Part shown: positions 34,507-47,435 of the stretch, one piece after another
Position numbering within the stretch: the stretch's first letter is position 1
How the letters are laid out: every line of letters starts with the position of its first letter
From: Bisporella sp. PMI_857
Taxonomy: Eukaryota > Ascomycota > Leotiomycetes > Helotiales > Helotiaceae
Length of the DNA: 64,000 nucleotides
NCBI GenBank assembly: GCA_021307315.1
Contig: JAJSPD010000023.1
Location: forward strand, 372,001-436,000
Reading direction: 5' to 3'
Notes under the pieces: generated by a model
What the model was told of the DNA's origin: nothing
Database searches by the model: none
The model's input: only the letters and a program-made list of their open reading frames with translations
Translations under genes and position numbers: made by a program

Positions 34507-36859
34507 GCGAATTCCAAATATGAAGGACCTGATTAATGAGATACGGAGATTACTACGTGGTTGTGGGACTTGGTATCCTTATTTTGGATGAACGAGCTTG
34601 AGCATACAAAGCACTGATGTATTCAGCGTGAGAGGAAATAGTCTCGATAGATGGGATGGTAAGTACCTTGTGACTAAAATTTTACGACAAAATGAAGAAT
34701 TGACAATCTTCAACCTTACTTTATGCATAGAACTCGGAATATGTTCTAAATTCCTATAGAACAAAAAGCACGATGCTTGGAATTGCCAAGAACAGGCTCA
34801 GTCATCATCCCCAGTAGACGAGTAAGCTCTCCGCTGTTGGTGTCGTGAAGGGTATGCTAACTGAGGCATTAAACGGATACCATATTCTTGCCTTCAAGAT
34901 CAGAACATTTCCCAAGGATATTTCGCTTGAAAACACAAGGCTTGTAGTGTTAAAACAAGACGCGAGAGCATTCTATGTACGAAAACGTGGAGGCACGCCT
35001 CTATATAATGAATGGTAGCAAATGCTTCTTCTGAGCACTGCTGTACAGTACATGGCGTCCCTCGTCGCAGACTGAGGACAATCGAGACACGGATACATGT
35101 ATTTACAACAAACGCCGCCATGATCTCATTCTTGTGCAACGAGTTGATGAAGTCACATTTACCGCTTCTCAAGCCACTTTGGCTGAAGCTATGGCTACTG
35201 GTTCCTCATGATTGTCTGGATTGGGACAAGGAAATTGGGTGATCTACGTGGCGTTTCGAATCGGGAGTGTCTTTGTATATACATAGGGATGTACCATTAC
35301 TCCCTTCGCAACAGAACATTAAGGATCTATGACAAAGATTCCAATATATACCACGGAAATACCACAACTTGTCCTCAGAAAACAAAAACCAAAAAGCTCA
35401 GCAATGTCGATCAGTCAATTATGCCCGATATGACATATGATGACTTGCCGAACCAAACAAGAACAGTGGGCGACAAGGATCCAGGACGGGATATCTCCAG
35501 GGATGTAGCTGAATCTGGAAAAGACACGTCCGCCCTGGCACGGTCCCCCTTTTCCAAACTGTCGAACGGCTTTATGCTTGTTGATTGGGTCGGGACGCCG
35601 AGAAGGAGGAATTATCGTTCCTGTTTTATGCAGCCTTCTATGCAGTTTAATGCAGGTCGAAGGGGCTAGGAACGCAAACTAGTGGCGACGACTGAGCCTG
35701 AAATGAAAATTGTTTTTGTCCCTAGCATCGACCCCTTTGTGAACTACAGAGTCTTGGTGTACAGTACGGTACAGTACCAGAAAAATAAAACATGAATTGA
35801 TACACCGCTCTTAAGCCACCGAGGGAGTGGGAAACGATGGGGTACGGAAGGGGACACCACAAAAACGGTTACCTGCATCAGGCTCTGAGAACTGGTATTG
35901 CATGGCCATCATGTTACTGGAAGACGGCTTGTCTGGTTTGATACTTACTTCAGCCAGTCATCGCTGGTATGTGTTGTGCAAAGCAATGTGTCTTTTGATT
36001 CAGAACTTCGCCCTTGAATTAGTGTTTCCGGGAATAACTGGATGGCCGCGATCAGATCATAATATCCATCCCTCACCTTAATCGTAACGTAATTGCTTTT
36101 GGTGGAACATTGCTTGCAGCAGTCAACGACGTCCACGTTTTTAATCCCATCATATAGTGTGCTCGGTGATATACCCCTCGAAGGCCTCACTGACCAGGCA
36201 TCACAGACCAACTGGCGAACCGGTATACTGAAGCCGCAAATTACAGTAGCATTACCAGAATCGATATAACCTTCTCCTCTGTGATCATATGACAATAAGA
36301 ATCATCACACCTCCTTACTCTACATGATTCTTCACCTGCCGCATTTGCTTTGCTGAATTTTGCCATCACCTATTATTGTTGGCTGCATCGCTCGGTCGCT
36401 CGCCCATTCTTGCATTGGCCCCATGTTTCACTAGCTGCTGGGGTACCACCAAAGAAAAGCCCAAGAACACCCAAACTCCCTTCAACAACTCAGATTTCGC
36501 TCCTCTGCCAACCTTAATTCTCTTAATCCTCTGTGGCAACGCAAACGGAATCGCCTGTTGCGAACAAATCCCTCCAATCGATCTTGCTTATAGATCATAC
36601 AGTCCCTACAGTGTCAAAGTTGCCCTTCGGAGAGATAGTGTCCAGGGTGTTTCAATAACGAGTTATTTCGAACGTTTCCTGCATCAAACCCTCCAGTGCT
36701 AGGCCATTTTCGTCGGCCGGACTCAAACTTTACCCGGATGCTTCCAAGTCATATACCGGTATTGCTTGCAAAGGAATTGAACTGAGAGTGTTTGTTGGAG
36801 GGCTTGTCGTCGCGCCCTTGCTCCTCGAATGTGGAAGCTTTCAACAACCACGCCTCAAT
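34507..36859. other. Gene-poor region and 5' flank of the Sec7 gene, 2.35 kb
   Basis: An ATG-initiated frame at 35208-35669 (153 codons, including PFSKLSNGFMLVDWVGTPRR) has no recognised motif and may be a relic. The 500 nt before 36860 are pyrimidine-rich in places and probably promoter and 5' leader of the Sec7 gene. No other gene is supported. Confidence 0.4.
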
Positions 36860-39800
36860 ATGCAATCCTTCGAAAACTCCCCTCTTTCACCAGCAAAACG
36901 CTTGGGGGTTCCATTGAACATCGACACCGGGTACAACAGGGGAAATAATCGAGAGGCAACTCCGCCGCAGACTCCCAAAGCTCAGATCCGTTCTGGGACG
37001 GGCAATAATGCAGGTCGGAACCGGGCGCTTAAGGTAGGAACAGGAACAAGGGAAACATTCTTAGATGACAGCATTACGCCAGTTGATCGTGCTCTAAATA
37101 AAGTAATGGATGCAGATAGGGCACATCAAGTCAATCGGGACTCGCACGACCTGTCAATATCACCAAGACAAGTTACTCGCGATTCCCTAGTAGACCATAT
37201 GTTACTTTCGCTTGACCAATTCGCATTCGAATCAGATATTGAGCGCCAGCCAATTGTTGAAGAGGAGAAGTTGTATTCGGGTTTTGGAGAGGAGGAAACA
37301 TATCAAGTTCAGCATAATTTCGCCCCAAGAAATGTGCGAGGACCAGGACATGGCTATTCCTACAGCTCTGATTACGATAACGGTGACGATTCGAGCAGAT
37401 ATTCCGACAAATTTTCGAGGGGACGCAGGAGTAATAGCAGCTCTAACATTCAATCAGTGATTGGAGGTAGGCTGAATAGTTTGCGGAACGATCCCATCCT
37501 CAGCAGACCACCTGTACAAATTCCACCTCGAGGCATACATTCGAGAAGTGGAAAAGGCAGCAAAGGAAGCAGCGCAAACAGTTTCGATCTTGGGTATGCA
37601 CAAGCAACAAATAGTCAGCGCTGGGCACATGGTTTGGCTGGAAGATCATCGAGTTTTGACTATGGTGACCGCCAGTCTATACACTCCACAGCCCAAATGA
37701 GCCGGCAGATGAACAACTCTGCTGCCGCATTCAGCCCATATGACTATGATGCGGCGCCCACTCCGACTGTGCCTGGCGGTCCCAGGAGAGCTCGTCCAGC
37801 ATCGCCCATTGTAATACCTCAACACGATCCTCCAGCGGAACCTGCACATAAGATCGAGCGAAAGAGAAGCACCAGGTCTTCAAAAAGCGCATACAAAAGC
37901 AAAGGCGGGAATGGAAACGCTGACTACGGTCTTCATGACCGCAGCCGAGAACTGCCACCACTACCTGCTTTTCAAAAGGAACAGCCGGCACCTGCTCCGT
38001 TAGTGGGGTATGGAAAGTCGAAAGAGCAACCTAGCACACCACAATCCAAAGAAAGACCAGGTTTCTTCAGAAGAGTTTTTGGGTCCTCCAGAAACGCCTC
38101 CACAGTAACACCTGACCCTCCACGCTCCCATGGTTCTACTACCTCTGCTGAAACAGGAGAGCGTTCAGGCAGTAGGCACCAGCATATTGCCAGCCAGATC
38201 AAACAACAGCATGCACCCTCACCCCGAGAAGCACCGCCTACGCCAAAAGAACATACTCATGTTCTCACGAAAAAGCCATCCTCTTTCTTCCGACGGAGAA
38301 AGAAATCGGTTTCAGAGCCCGAACCTCCCGTACCACTACCTATCGTCCCACCCATACGATTCCAATCAGAGCAGGAAGCGGGTAAGACTACGCATAGCCC
38401 TGTCAGTAGTCTCCGCAAGGTTATGAATCCTTACCTGCGTAGTCCTGCCAAAAGTCCTCTGGATCCACAGCATCCGCAACACAATATTTCTAGTCAAGTA
38501 CATGATGACCCAGAAGGTGAACGCCATCAAAGAGGCTTCTCACCAGATTACGAGCCTGATCTAAGTGCCACCATCAGAACGGTCAAGCCAAGCTCACGCG
38601 ATGGATCTGATGCCAATGAATCACCAATTATGCCAGAGCGCAAGCCGACAGCCGCCTCGAGCCCCGGGTTCCTTGGCTACGACGACCTTGCAAGGGAGGA
38701 TGGGCCAGGAACATTCCTTCAAGATGCTAGTGACAATGATAGAGATGGACAAAGCACTAACTCGGAAAATATCAACACACCACGTGATGCAGCTGTGCGG
38801 ACTCGGACTGGTCCTACGGTTCCCCCGCCTTTATCAGTGTCCAAAGATACAGCACCTGTTGCGGAGTATGGTAAGGTTTATTCCAAACACTCTCCTACAA
38901 CTACCAGATCTGAGGGGGACAAAGTTCCCCAACCTGTCGATTCACCAGTTAGTGTGGGCTCCAAATCAGGTCGTGTTAAAGATCCTAATGTAATTAAGGA
39001 TGAAGACTGGGTAATGCTGACGCCAACAAAACGTCTTGAGGAGGCAGGGAAGGACAATCGTGTCTGGTTAGAACCTTCATCATCCAATGAGGATGTCAAT
39101 GGTGCAAAATTAAGCCCACCAGGAAAAGACGCAAATGCCTCCAAAACACCCTCAGGGTCGACAGAGTCGGTTTATCAGTCTGCCGCAAGTCTTCCAATAT
39201 TGCAAATTGAAGGAGAAAATCATGAGTCTAGTCCTGCTTCCCGAAAGCTCAGCATGAAGGAACCATCCGATATAAATAACAGAGTTGGTGAAGCTAGTAG
39301 AAAGCCTAGCGAGACAGATCGAGAACAGGCGAAAAAGATCTATGACGGAAATGAAGATTTTGTTCATAAATCAAAGGCTGCAACATGGCTTGGTGAGGAA
39401 GGCTTAGATCGAGCTAGAACACTGATTGCTTATATGGAGCTCTACGATTTTGCCAATATCAATATTCTCGTGGCTCTCCGGAAATTATGTAGTAGGTTGG
39501 TACTCAAGGCTGAGAGTCAGCAAGTAGATCGAATTCTGGATACCTTCTCTCACAGATGGTGTCAGTGTAATCCCAACCATGGCTTTAAGGCAATAGGTAA
39601 GCAGATTGCATTCTATAGAAGGGTGGTACTAACAGAGCATTTCAGATGTTGTGCACACAATATGTTACTCGATCCTCCTGCTCAATACTGACCTTCACAT
39701 GGCTGATATTGATCAGAAAATGACCAGAAGTCAGTTTGTGAAGAATACAATGCCAACCATCCGCAGGAGTGTTGCCGATAGTGCCCCAGATGCGTTTGAG

Positions 39801-41636
39801 TCCAATCGGCCTTCTGTGCTTCCAGGGAAGAGCCAGACATTTGATACAGATGGATCAGCTATGAATAAGGCAAACGACGTTGCTTCCAAGCCAGAGAGAA
39901 AGTCTTTGGAAACTGAACGTCCATCATGGAGAACTTCTTTTAAGCCTCCCACGCGTCAAGGGTCTGATACTCTCAACGGAAAATCCCCAACACCGCTCGA
40001 CTACGACTCACCTGTCGATGATTGTGGACCTCTCGTAAAATCACCTTTCCATGGCACTCTGCGTACGTGGGAAGTCCAAGTTGAGATCGTCCTCAAGGAC
40101 TTTTACAACTCTATTCGCAACGACCGACTTCCGTTGTTTGGAGCTTCTGGCGACAAGCCACAAATGCTGGGACAGTCTTCCAGCACCTTATCAGTCTTCA
40201 CCAATGGCATGCTTCGGCGCAGCCCTAGCGTTTTGAGCAAGGCTCCCTCTGAGTCTCAGAGCTACATCCGAGGGCGAACGGCGGATACTGGTCGGTCTGG
40301 CACTGGGAAATGGGCTAATAAGAATCGGTCTAGGGCCCGATTGTATCCCAACTCTGGCATGGGATCTAGCCGCACGAGTCTTGACGACCAATCTTCGATG
40401 TGGAGTCCCTCCGTATCATCCAGCACTTGGAGTAAATACTCCCTTGGTAAAACGCATACATCGATGTCCGTCGAGTCATTTGGCTCGAGCTGGGGAAATA
40501 GCGATTATCAGCAATCAATTGGGTTTGCAAATGCGTTGAGTCAGGCAATTATTCGCGAAGAAAATCCGCCAGGGACCAGTGGACTAAGTAGCGGCGAAGA
40601 ACTCCGTGCTGCTCCCTTGCTGGAAGACGAGTCATTGGAACTTGCTGGAGCGCCATGGGCGAAAGAAGGAATTCTGAAACACAAGCATCACCTTGAGGCT
40701 CTTGACAAGAAGGCTAAAGACCGTAACTGGAATGAAGTTTTTGCTGTTGTAGAGAAGGGATATATCAGTCTTTTCTCATTTTCCACGAAGAGCATGCGTA
40801 ACAAATCCAAGGGGAAGGCTTCGGGTCGTGTGGTTGGTGGGGGTAATTGGCAAGAAAACGCAGAATTACTGTCGCAATATCAACTTCAGCAGACTATAGC
40901 AAGTGCCTTGCCCTCGCCTGGTTATTCGAAATCTCGGCCACATGTCTGGGCATTATCGCTTCCTAATGGAGCTGTGCATCTGTTTCAAGTTGGTACACCT
41001 GATATCATCAAAGAATTCGTATCAACTGCCAACTATTGGAGTGCACGGCTTTCAAACCATCCATTGACTGGTGGCGTTAGCAACATCGAGTATGGCTGGT
41101 CCGATTCCATCGTCAACAATGCGTTGGTCCATGCCATCAACGAATCGACTGAGAGACGGCCATCTACTAGCGCCGCAAGGCCCAGTATGCAAAGTTCTTT
41201 ACGATCGAGCCTTGATCAAGGATACAGTAGCGGTGGATACAGCATGCGAGCGAGATTGCCTGGTGATAGAATAACGATAGCTGACTGGACACCACCTACA
41301 CAGAGTATGCGGGCAAGCAATCTGATGGAACCAGATCAACTGAGGACGTTGCAGACATATGTCACAAGCATCGAGAATGAATTACAAAAGCATAACCAGT
41401 TGCGAAGTCCAATGCTTCTCGCATTCACTCCTCGTCATCCAAATTCTCAGAAGGCGATGGCGAACTGGGAAAAGAAATCTTCATATCTCCTGCGAGAGAT
41501 CGTGAAGTTCAGTACCTACATCGATATTTTGCAGACCGCCGAGGCAAGTAAAGCACGAATCTATGCTGAGAGAGCAGCCGAGAAGGCCGCAATGGCAGGG
41601 GATGGGGAAGGGGAGGATTCGACGTTGCGACCATAA
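36860..41636 (+). CDS. Sec7-PH domain Arf guanine-nucleotide exchange factor (Syt1-like), two exons
   Basis: Sec7 domains exchange GDP for GTP on Arf GTPases and so drive vesicle traffic; this architecture matches yeast Syt1-type GEFs. Exons are 36860-39596 and 39646-41636, giving 1,575 residues. About 800 disordered residues rich in Ser, Pro, Lys and Arg come first, with several basic tracts. The Sec7 domain (roughly 810-955) has TWLGEEGLDRARTLIAYMEL, whose Glu near 846 is the expected catalytic finger, then LVALRKLCSRLVL, QQVDRILDTFSHRWCQCNP and, across the intron, DVVHTICYSILLLNTDLHM. A PH domain starts near 1250 (PWAKEGILKHKHHLEALD) and ends before a C-terminal helical region (RTLQTYVTSIENELQKHN). 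Start: first ATG in frame, before SFENSPLSPAKRLG. The 49-nt intron sits inside the Sec7 core. Confidence 0.93.
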
Positions 41637-42590
41637 CTATCTCCACGATGAAACATTTCTTTCAATTGTCTTCCACCGTCGGGCATATGTTCAACGAGTA
41701 CATGTTTTTACGACTTCAAGCCCCATTTTAATCTGGAGATGGGTAATTTTGTTTTCTTTGTTGAGGGTCCGTGATTGGAGCGTTTTCACACATGCATATT
41801 TCAGCGCTGTTACGATTGTAACATAGTATACCCCGCAAGTCTTTGCTTGCTTTTTTTTTTTTCTATTGGGATGAATAGCTTGATGATATGGATATTCTGG
41901 ACCGCTTGGTGGAAGGCTTCTTCTGTGGGATGACAAGGATGACATTATGACGATATTGCTTCAGATGTGTATTTAACGACGTAGGTTTGTGATGGAGTCA
42001 TGAGGTTAGCAAATTAATATTAACCATCTTGTCCAGTGCGCAGTTTGTGTTCGACCTGTCAGTGTGCTCATTATGGCCTCAGCTTAAATTGGATACATCC
42101 AGTCCCAAACGCTGAGCTTAACTGACCACGACACATCCTGCCTGGAGTTTTACCCTAGTCCCAATGACGCTTTGCCACTTCTAAGCATGCATTTTACAAG
42201 CAATCAAGTTGTTAAGGAACTAGTTCCAAATAATCATATTGGCTATCCCTCCCTCCCTTAATGCAATATGGCGAGGTCCCGTCAGGAAAGAGTGTACATA
42301 TCTCTCTTTCCCCCCTGTGTAAGAGGGTTGTTTAGCAGCCTCTTTTAACTTAAATATAAAACCAGCTGTTGCTTTCCAGCATTCTGGACACATCGAATGA
42401 GCGATGCTCCCTATTATCTTTCTTCGCCAAAGCTTCTACTTCTTTCCATAATCGAATGCAAATCATAGCATCTTGGCCCGCTGCGCGCTCCGACTCTTTC
42501 AGGACGCTCTGGATATGCAATCCACGGACTTGATCAGAGGGTCTGCTTCCTGGGATTTGCATATAGTGTGTCACACACCGCGCAAATTGC
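41637..42590. other. 3' flank of the Sec7 gene and intergenic DNA
   Basis: No gene supported. A T-run lies near 41851. A minus-strand frame at 42350-42574 (LWKEVEALAKKDNREHRS) is protein-like but isolated. Confidence 0.4.
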
Positions 42591-42953
42591 GTACTGTTGT
42601 GACAAGCGGGTTTGGTGGTGGGAAAGGAGCTAAGTGCGGAGACGGCGGTGGTCGGTGAGTTGTGTTTTGAGGCTGGGGTTGAATATGGAGGATTTCATAC
42701 GGCGAGATGGGCGTTTTGGGAAAGGCGACTTGGGGGTGTCAAAGTGGCGGCCGACGAAGAGCTAGCTGCGGAGGCAATGAACAATTTGAGTTTGATGGCT
42801 AGCCTGATGAACGTGGCTAGATGTATCATGTATTTTCGTTGTCCTACAGAGGTTGACGTGGAACTTTTAAATACAAACATTCTAAGAAGCAACTTACTCG
42901 ATAGGAGCTCGATGATAGAATCACTTCACGGATTCTCAAGGACGAGGAAGTGA
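42591..42953 (+). pseudogene. Fragment resembling the C-terminus of fungal DUF3632-type proteins
   Basis: An open plus-strand frame without an ATG start reads LVVGKELSAETAVVGELCF, then EYGGFHTARWAFWERRLGGV and DEELAAEAMNNLSLMASL. The pattern GFxxxRWxFWxxRL followed by an acidic helix is what I know from the end of fungal DUF3632 proteins. No matching upstream exons are visible; other frames upstream contain stops. Either the 5' part is lost or I cannot see its splicing. The family call is from memory of the motif and is tentative. Confidence 0.3.
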
Positions 42954-44196
42954 GGGAAAATATATTAAATTGTACGCACGATACGGATGACCTTACAGTA
43001 TCTGGACTGCGCAAATAGTTTCGATAGGAACGTCAAGAAGCCCCATTGCCAGTAAGTGATCATAGTGTTGATTTCGCGACTGCGAAGAGCACAGACGAGA
43101 GTTTGGAGGGTACATCAGAGCAAGATATTCGCAGACGAACAGAGACCACGAGAAAATAGGTAGAGAGCACAAGCTACTGCCTACTTCACGAGTTAACTGA
43201 TTTAAGTTCTCGAATTATATGATAAATTTTGTAGTAATGTTTTTCAAGTGGTTCTATTTGTGTCTTTACTTCGTTTCAAACAATTTGCATGTAAGTCTCA
43301 GCATACTAAATTTAAAGGCAATGTAGCACTAATAGTTTCTTCTTTTTCATTTTATTATTATAGCTATAGCGAATGCATATTGATATAAATACGTAAGAAA
43401 ATGACTCGGAACCGTGTCGGTATATATAGCTTTATTTCGCTGTGCTTAAACTTTTAGCTATTAAGATGAACACCCTGAGAGCATGCCGCCAGGTGGTTCA
43501 CGAAAAGGACTCGTTCTCATGTCTACTTTCAGAACGCAAGTAACAGGTAGCAAAAACAAAAACACTCTAGCAAGCCCAAAAACCTTCAACACGCACCCAG
43601 ATACACTAAACGAGAAGATTTCCCTCAGCAAAGACCAAGAATACGATCACTCAGATGTAGAGTGAGATTGTGCCCTGCGTCTCATTCACCTGCTCGCCTC
43701 AATACATTTCTGGTTAGGATAGGGATTTGACGGCACACACCAATGTGAGACAGCGCTACCGTGGTAAACACACATGTATCATCGAAAATTTTCCTACTTG
43801 GAAGAACTTAAGTTAATATTTTCTACTCGCTTGCGCGAACTCTGCCATGGCATTCGCTATATCAATTCCATCAAAATGATTCAAATTATCATTCTCCAAT
43901 GCCGAGATATAGCTGCTATTATAGCTGAGATGCAAGCGACTGAAGTAAGAAGATGTGTTCAACTTGCTAATAGCGGGGCTATCGCGCATAGAGTATCGAC
44001 GAAATTTATGTAATCCAAGAAATACAAGCACGGCACACAGATCTAGAATGAAAAGTAATCAAAGGAAAGATGCGAAATCCCATTGGGTATCATAAAAACT
44101 CCCATGCTCCCCCGTCTCCCATTTCCCTTTTCATCCGCTCCCTATCCATCTCTGCCAACACCCATCTCCTTACTCCATTCTTCCTCAAATGCATGC
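42954..44196. other. AT-rich intergenic region, 1.2 kb
   Basis: Nothing is supported. Candidates considered: a 60-codon plus frame at 43483-43665 and a 72-codon minus frame at 43813-44031 (ending GIDIANAMAEFAQASRKY), both short and without recognised motif. Confidence 0.4.
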
Positions 44197-44659
44197 TCAC
44201 CGACGTGAAAGCGAACAATCATCCCTGGTAATAGGATCAGGGAAACCCCTCTCCTTGCAATAGATGCGGAATTCTTTCTCGAGCATGCCGCCGAACTTCT
44301 TGATTTTCAACCGGCGGGTGCGCTTGCCGGTGCAACTACGTCTAGGAAGCGTTAGTCGGCGTCACAAAACGCGCTGCTAGTGTGCGAGAGGGAGTGAAGG
44401 ATAGGCGGGGATGATTGCTCAGAAGGTAGGGAAGCAAAGAACTTACTGCTTTGCCTTCCGGCGGGCTCTGGCTTCATACTCCAGGTTTAGGAGATGGTCG
44501 TTGAATCTGCAGATGAAGGGTCGGTTCTGAATGTATTAAAGGAAATAGAGCACTGGAAGGGAAACATGAAAAGGCATACTCGTAGATTGTGCAAGGACGA
44601 AGGATAAGTGGTCGTTTCCAAAACGCACTCCAAGACTCTGGCATTTTGATAGGTCCCAT
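44197..44659 (-). CDS. Small basic hypothetical protein, three exons
   Basis: The gene is visible only after splicing. Minus-strand exons are 44659-44580, 44506-44447 and 44341-44197, joined by GT-AG introns of 73 and 105 nt, giving 94 residues. The start is MGPIKMPESWSAFWKRPLIL; the second exon gives EFNDHLLNLEYEARARRKAK; the third gives SCTGKRTRRLKIKKFGGMLE and KEFRIYCKERGFPDPITR, ending SLSRR. The protein is strongly basic, with an amphipathic central helix, and could bind nucleic acid or be a mitochondrial or ribosomal accessory factor; that is inference. Phase agrees at both junctions, and donors GTATGC and GTAAGT are good. I do not recognise the family, and the first exon could extend further upstream. 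Confidence 0.5.
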
Positions 44660-45580
44660 GTTGGTGGTAGACTCTCAGCAAAAGAGCGCTCTAGAAGGTA
44701 TGAAAGTCTATGATATATGGAAGCGTAGTATTTTTGGGGAAGTAGATAATTTGCTTCGAAAAGGTTGTTTCTTGATCTTGAAGATATGTTGTCTTAGAGA
44801 GAAAGAGAATCAAGTGCGCGTTAATATAGTGTACTTACATGCTAAAAGTCACAAGCGCCGTAAAGGTGCGGACAATACCAAGTGAATCAATCTGATTCCT
44901 ATTGTAAATGTGAGGGGAGTAATAGAAAAAACTAAGGAGGTCGGGTTTGGATCGAGCCTATAATTGGCTCGTCTAGCGAGATGGCCATTTGGACTTGAAA
45001 GTTGAAGAGACCCAACACAGTGGAATAAAACTGAAGATGATGGACCATAAAGTCTGTGAGTGCGTAGAACTTGCGATACATTGTTCTTTTGGACATGCTC
45101 CTGTAATACCGAGCCGGCTCATTAGTGGAAATGTGTGGCCTTTGCGCGAAAGAACTCCTCTAGAGACTCAAAATCAAACTACTTCTAAGTAGATGAGAAA
45201 CTTGTAAGATCAAGGGCCGAAGATGCTTCATGTCTTATCAGATTCGATTGAGAGTATTGCATTCTCATCTGGAAAGACAATAAGAGTGTTCGACTTCCAA
45301 ACAAGAAAATTCACGAAGGAAGAACCTACTAGTGATCCGAAAGGGAAGTACAATAATATCCAAATCACACCTGGCTGGTTTAGAAATAACGTGTGTCGAT
45401 TTAATTCTAACAGGTCATCTCATCATAGCCGGGTTTCCCCTATAGTCATGTTCCTTCGTCTATTCATCTCCAACCATAGGTCATTTAATCTTCATGCTCT
45501 CGTTTTTTACCTGCCAATAATCATTTAGCCCCACCATTCCTCTAAAGAAACTATCAATGCAACAAAACATGCAAGGTGAT
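44660..45580. other. Intergenic region, 0.9 kb
   Basis: No gene supported. A plus-strand frame at about 45223-45528 is open but has no motif or coding-like composition at its end. Confidence 0.4.
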
Positions 45581-47435
45581 CTAACTCTTGATCAGAAGGC
45601 TCTGGCCAGTCATCTCGGATGGCTGCTTTAGGCCCATGGCTTCTAGTATCGTGGGCGCGACGTCACCGAGGACGCCATCTGTCTTCTTGAGGCTCCAGCC
45701 CTTGGGTGCGTTGGCCATAACAAATGGGACTTTGTTGGTGGTGTGAGAGGTTTTGGGCTTGCCATCTTCGAATTTCATTTCTTCGGCGTTTCTAGGATTG
45801 AGTCAGTAAGATTCTATCCAAAATAAACAATTTGCTTACCCGTGATCCGAGGTGATGAAAAGAATGTAGTCCTCCTGTTTGCACGTTTCGTAGATCTCTC
45901 CAATCGCCTTGTCGGTAGTAGCAACGCCAATGATAGCGGCCTCGTAGACGCCAGTGTGGCCAACCATGTCAGGTGGCGCAAAGTTGTTCATGACAAACTC
46001 GAATTTGCCCTCCTTCACACGCTTGGAGACCTGCTTTGCGACACCCATAGCGCTCATTTCTGGAGCCTTGTCATAAGTAGGAACGCTCTTATTGGATGGG
46101 ACAAGATCTTGGCTCTCATCTCTTTCCTCGAGAGGGAAGACCTTCTCAACACCGCCGTTGAAGAAGAATGTAACGTGAGCATATTTCTCGGTTTCGGCCA
46201 CATGGACTTGCTTTACACCTTGCGTGCCAAGTGTCTCAGCCAGGACATTGCCCATATGTTGTGGCTTGAAAGCAATTTCGAATGGGTAGTCAAGCTTGTA
46301 TTGTGTCATAGTAGTGAGGGTGATGTTGTTTGGGTATGGGAAGTCCTCTCGTGGCGACCGATCAACATTACCAAGCAGCTGGGTGATCTCACGAACACGA
46401 TCAGAACGGTAATTGAAGAAGAAGATCTGGTCACCATCCTGAATACGACCTTTCTTGCCACCAAGGATGATAGGCTTCAAGAACTCGTCATTCTCTCCCT
46501 TCTCATATCTCTCCTTGATGGTCTTAACTGGGTCATTGCTTTCCTCTCCATCTCCGATGCACAGAGCGTTCAGGCCAACCTCAATTCTCTCCCATCTTTT
46601 ATCACGGTCCATAGCATAGTACCGACCAACTACAGTAGCAACTTCTCCGATCCCAATCTCCTTCGTCTTTTCCAAAAGTTCTTGCATGTAGCCTGCACCG
46701 GACTTTGGGTCGGTATCTCGTCCATCACCAAAGAAGTGAATATAGACGTGGGGAATCTCGAGTTCTTTGGCAACCTTCAAGAGTGCATAGAGATGATCTT
46801 GCTTGGAGTGCACACCGCCATGCGAGACCAGACCAGCTAAATGCAACCGTCCAGTACCCTCCTTAGCTGCCTTGAAGGCTTTGACAATAACCTCATTCTT
46901 GTTCATTTCCCCCTTCTTGATTGTCTGGTCAATGCGGACCACATCCTGCCACACTACTCTTCCAGCACCAATATTCAAGTGTCCAACCTCGGAATTGCCC
47001 ATTAGCCCTTCTGGCAGACCAACAGCCAAAGACGAGGCCTCAAGCTCTGTGTAGCCGTCGGCATTCTTTCGGAAGGCGTCCATAACTGGTGTCTCCGCTG
47101 CTGCAATTGCGTCTCCATCTTTAGGTGAGGACTCGCTAGGGATTCCCCAGCCGTCAATGACGACTATTCACTGGTCAGCAAACTGTTGTTCTTCCAGAGC
47201 ATAGCGACCAGCCATGCTACCTCTAGATAGACGAGGCAGATCAGAAGGACAAGGATCCAGTCTGCTCTTTTCGGTGAAGGCATTCTCGAGTTCCCGAAAT
47301 CTGATCCTGAGGACTGAAGAGTAATTGAGAGGAATAGGATGGGATAGGAGGCAGGGGAGTTGAGGCCATTTGTTCAATTCTTGAATGAAGGTGGAGGTTA
47401 ATCTTACTTAGGACACTTTTGTTCTCAACACCCAT
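45581..47435 (-). CDS. 2,3-bisphosphoglycerate-independent phosphoglycerate mutase, three exons
   Basis: This manganese-dependent enzyme interconverts 3- and 2-phosphoglycerate in glycolysis; filamentous fungi use the cofactor-independent form. Minus-strand exons are 47435-47408, 47163-45840 and 45791-45581, giving 520 residues, normal length. The first exon supplies MGVENKSVL; splicing gives IVIDGWG with the metal-binding Asp13. LPEGLMGNSEVGHLNIGAGR contains the phospho-accepting Ser67. Other active-site motifs include SHGGVHS, FFGDGRDTDP, YYAMDRDKRWERI, FFNYRSDRVR, NNFAPPDMVGHTG and TSDHGNAE, the last restored across the second intron. The C-terminus has TSHTTNKVPFVMANAP and DVAPTILEAMGL. 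The 244-nt first intron is longer than most here. A 332-codon frame opposite the second exon is a shadow of this gene. Confidence 0.97.

Noticed and set aside
35208..35669. 153-codon ATG frame, plus strand
   Set aside because: No recognisable domain, AT-rich flanks with relic character and no promoter signal; too weak to call a gene without transcript evidence.
43813..44031. 72-codon minus-strand frame with a protein-like end
   Set aside because: No partner exon, no motif and short length; could be chance in an AT-rich region.
45842..46840. 332-codon plus-strand open frame
   Set aside because: Lies entirely opposite the phosphoglycerate mutase exon, whose motifs are unambiguous; no family signature on the plus strand. 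A compositional shadow.
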